A DNA stretch of 64,000 bases, taken from an uncultured Christensenella sp. (lineage in GTDB: Bacteria > Bacillota > Clostridia > Christensenellales > Pumilibacteraceae). Below are positions 62,901-64,000 of this stretch, one piece after another (positions within the stretch are counted from its first letter, which is position 1; each line of letters opens with the position of its first letter). The position numbers and the translations under genes are program-made. The notes under the pieces were generated by a model. The model saw nothing but the letters and a program-made list of their open reading frames with translations, was not told where the DNA came from and ran no database searches. The stretch is from NCBI GenBank assembly GCA_910577945.1, contig CAJTNI010000005.1:1-64000 (forward strand), in the 5' to 3' direction.

Positions 62901-63425
62901 ATAGATTGGGTCAAGTTCAATGTCGAAAATGTTAACGGCTCGGCTACCGGTAACGTAGTTAAAAAATCTAATGCCAATTACTTGCCTTCGACAACGAGCA
63001 ATACGTGGAACGAGTGGAATTACAAAGCGAATATGACTTGGAACGACGGCGATTCTTCCGTTAACGCAGGAGATTGCAAGGACGGCGATTTGAGCGACGG
63101 CAAGCATAATAACTTTATCGCCAACATTTATTGCCTTAACACCACTGTAAAAGTTGACGAAAACGTTAAAACGATAACCGTTTATGCGACGGGTTGGAAA
63201 GCGTCTTATTCGATAATGATAACCGATTCCAATGGTAACGTTATAATGAATCAGGCGATTTGCGAAAGGCGCGGCGACGATAGTGTTGCGTACGCGATTA
63301 CGGTTAACGTTTCGGCAACGGCTGAGGATATTTTGACCGTCGGCATTGTGAGAACCAACAACGACGGAAACGTAGGTGTGGCAGCGGTTGCTCTCGGCGG
63401 CAACACGACACCCGTAGCGCCGTAA
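59946..63425 (+). CDS. Surface lipoprotein with seven BIG2 domains and DW-type repeat domains
   Basis: 1159 residues. Signal peptide with lipobox LAAC. Seven BIG2 (bacterial Ig-like) repeats are visible: five at about 25-430 and two more at about 630-780, each with VGDT.., a VxE/DS pair and GLVTAV..GTA..TATV-type endings. Between and after them come about three copies of a beta-sandwich domain sharing YTG.W and VDW..F motifs (about 435-625, 785-965, 970-1155) with the GH31 lipoprotein. No catalytic motif is seen; adhesion or glycan binding is likely. AGGAGG before ATG 59946 decides the start over 59925. It follows the GH31 gene by 45 bases in the same operon. Confidence 0.87.
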   Translation: MKKTRTLIVLLISILTVCLALAACGKPDAPAEYSLDTTEVTLMVGDTHQIKVSSTSDAEFTVAYESDTPDAASVSDGGLVTAVKPGTAKIKATVDGNELVLNVTVEHKYALNKTTEQLSVGDTLQLNVITTPNKNVTPTWTVAPEGVVTVSESGLVSAVAEGDATVTATVDGKTLDCKITVTEELVFYTYTLNHVSANLEKGSTLELVLTSEDREEFEVEWESADTDIATVDENGVVTAVKTGKTTVEAKVDGEVVGECAITVFEYVYEYPETLSVDYGDEEAEIEVTVTPSKTTNYTYELDKDGVITVDTNGKLTTVSVGTATVTIKDGEKAVGACVVTVNAVVEFDEKLNMHVGDVHELAITEQPAGSVEKLTFAVTDGADVVQLGEDGKTLTALKNGTATVKATADGKEMTCTVNVSNLYITEFKTELLEMDKENPIDIGAGAEYWEQYIATNEINHKRYDTSAEDVIERTLSHDGKFLPDYKAWLAWSGGANGSNCSCGKCNKDTQNGGDGGWTADGTKAYCTDVLGSTISLDVKVFPGQSTVKVYTGGYNLKENVTVKIGDDVLGTATIDNKGAHNSNSVVLSVDVKEPTTVTVVLEFADDYGDTGHSVMSLAGASVSGDTYRLKKYDTRLVVGDTEAIVVVKGENGSPANVKYESENPEIATVDSDGVVTAIADGSTVVTVNADGRIREFIVNVGYDYTLNSKDITLMSGQTHQIVVTSNPEGSTESVIYDSNDDNVATVSESGLITAVANGTAIVTVSIGDKVYEISVKVANAAVTVSNNRFEGQYIDLTTPDTVYWEYYLYNEITSPTGKTDLIDGNIAGHAGEDNGYGAFINFVGGNPKQNSYDDAAYKKYSKGATYEFTVNVPQGHHEIRVYTGAWENTVNKTSLWDGNTEIASCTIPKTGGGVSMLVTFDVTTAQSVPLTLKINAEEGDNCRLMAIAIVDNDFDFEAATTTVSLNQEKTVEMTGHDVNLSEIGDIDWVKFNVENVNGSATGNVVKKSNANYLPSTTSNTWNEWNYKANMTWNDGDSSVNAGDCKDGDLSDGKHNNFIANIYCLNTTVKVDENVKTITVYATGWKASYSIMITDSNGNVIMNQAICERRGDDSVAYAITVNVSATAEDILTVGIVRTNNDGNVGVAAVALGGNTTPVAP

Positions 63426-63454
63426 GGAAAAGACTTAAAATAACGCGCTTGCTA

Positions 63455-63485
63455 CGCATTCCCTCGCAATTTGCGGGGGAATGCG
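63455..63485 (+). other. Intercistronic hairpin without T-run
   Basis: CGCATTCCCTCGCA pairs with TGCGGGGGAATGCG (14 bp, one wobble) around ATT. No T-run follows, so it is probably an mRNA-stabilising or processing hairpin between cotranscribed genes, not a terminator. Confidence 0.6.
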
Positions 63486-63535
63486 AGCGGCTGTATATCG
63501 ACAGATACAAATCAAGCGCATTACTTGGAGGAATA

Positions 63536-64000
63536 ATGAAAAAACGATTATTGACGTTGTTTGTTGCCGTAATGCTCGCTTTGACGGCGGGCGCGCTGTT
63601 TGCGTGCAGCGGCGGCAAGCACAAGATAACGGTGAATAATTCGGGCAACGGCTCGGTCGAGCTTAGCGTGAGCTCCGCCGCCGCCGGCGACAGCGTTTCC
63701 GTCAAGCTCGTGCCCGACAGCGGGTACGTGGCGGAAAGCGCGACGGTAAACGACGCGGCGCAGGAGATTGCGGACAATGCGTTTACCTTTACGATGCCCG
63801 ATTCGGACGTTACGGTTTCGGTCGTTTTCGCAAAGCAAAAGTACGGCTTGAATTATATTCGGGCGGTCGGCGGCTCGGTCACTGCCGCTGCCGATGCGTA
63901 CGAGAGCGGCGCGTCGGTGACGCTCGTCGTTAAGCCCGATTACGGCTATACGCTTTCGAGCCTTTCCGTGGACGGCAGCGCGGTCGAGGTCGCGTCGGAC
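63536..64000 (+). CDS. Lipoprotein with InlB B-repeat-like domains (cut by window end)
   Basis: The open frame has 155 codons here and no stop. Signal peptide with lipobox LFAC (Cys24), then beta repeats starting KITVNNSGNGSVELSV and ending in MPDSDVTVSVVF, and a second copy GLNYIRAVGGSVTAAA that ends beyond the window. These resemble the divergent InlB B-repeat or bacterial repeat family of Firmicutes surface proteins. GGAGG lies 5 bases before ATG. It continues the lipoprotein operon of the GH31 locus. What follows outside the window is unknown. Confidence 0.82.
   Translation, partial: MKKRLLTLFVAVMLALTAGALFACSGGKHKITVNNSGNGSVELSVSSAAAGDSVSVKLVPDSGYVAESATVNDAAQEIADNAFTFTMPDSDVTVSVVFAKQKYGLNYIRAVGGSVTAAADAYESGASVTLVVKPDYGYTLSSLSVDGSAVEVASD

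Noticed and set aside
63455..63485. Hairpin as terminator after the BIG2 gene
   Set aside because: No T-run on the plus strand and a same-direction lipoprotein gene with a binding site follows after 50 bases.

Overview
The window looks like a chromosome piece from a spore-forming-lineage Clostridia (Bacillota), most likely an uncultured gut or rumen relative. The basis is the partial 16S rRNA, a germination protease (gpr), a SpoVB-like flippase, PadR/DUF1700/DUF4097 and VanW proteins, a clostridial-type ParE/ParC pair, and many Gram-positive lipoproteins with BIG2 domains. Family names come from recognised motifs, not from a database search. Most genes are fairly GC-rich; one block at about 15.4-18.6 kb is strikingly AT-rich and is probably acquired. 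Layout. 1-1.07 kb: 3' part of a 16S rRNA gene, followed closely by its own terminator with no tRNA or 23S after it. 1.07-5.5 kb: a sugar-nucleotide epimerase-like gene and a PadR-DUF1700-DUF4097 envelope operon, among four copies of a 160-180 nt intergenic repeat. 5.5-8.1 kb: a TetR-controlled ABC exporter with a perfect operator. 8.1-12 kb, minus strand: transglutaminase-like, AraC, flotillin and NfeD genes. 12.1-19.1 kb: a DUF3810 metalloprotease; a 5'-truncated RHS toxin tip with an immunity-like gene; an AT-rich SIR2-HerA defence pair; a broken second immunity-like paralogue. 19.3-22.8 kb: small regulators, a tautomerase, an ECF S component and a MOP flippase. 22.9-28 kb: two tandem Ig/transglutaminase lipoproteins, the first without catalytic residues. 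28-38.6 kb: esterase, CCA-adding enzyme, VanW protein, zinc-finger membrane protein, XRE regulator, MurG, hydrolase, EEP phosphatase and TrmL. 38.8-50.5 kb: parE-parC, then lgt-membrane protein-pncB-coiled-coil gene, a broken membrane-protein gene, rpsT with a long tail, gpr and murI. 50.7-64 kb: a secreted or glycan-directed locus holding an SGNH lipoprotein with a collagen-like stretch, a GH31 enzyme without a signal peptide, an AraC regulator, a GH31 lipoprotein, a seven-BIG2 lipoprotein and a lipoprotein cut by the window end. How it works together. Lgt would lipidate the many lipoproteins encoded here. The AraC gene between the two GH31 genes is the obvious candidate regulator of glycan use; SIR2-HerA is a candidate NAD-depleting phage defence; the RHS tip and immunity-like genes look like remnants of contact-dependent competition. 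The most unusual global signal is promoter architecture. At least six genes have a -10 box ending exactly six bases before the start codon (five of them with a -35 box at 17 bp) and no Shine-Dalgarno, which predicts leaderless mRNAs, while neighbouring genes have normal ribosome binding sites. Many longer open frames on the opposite strand are codon-bias shadows and were left out.
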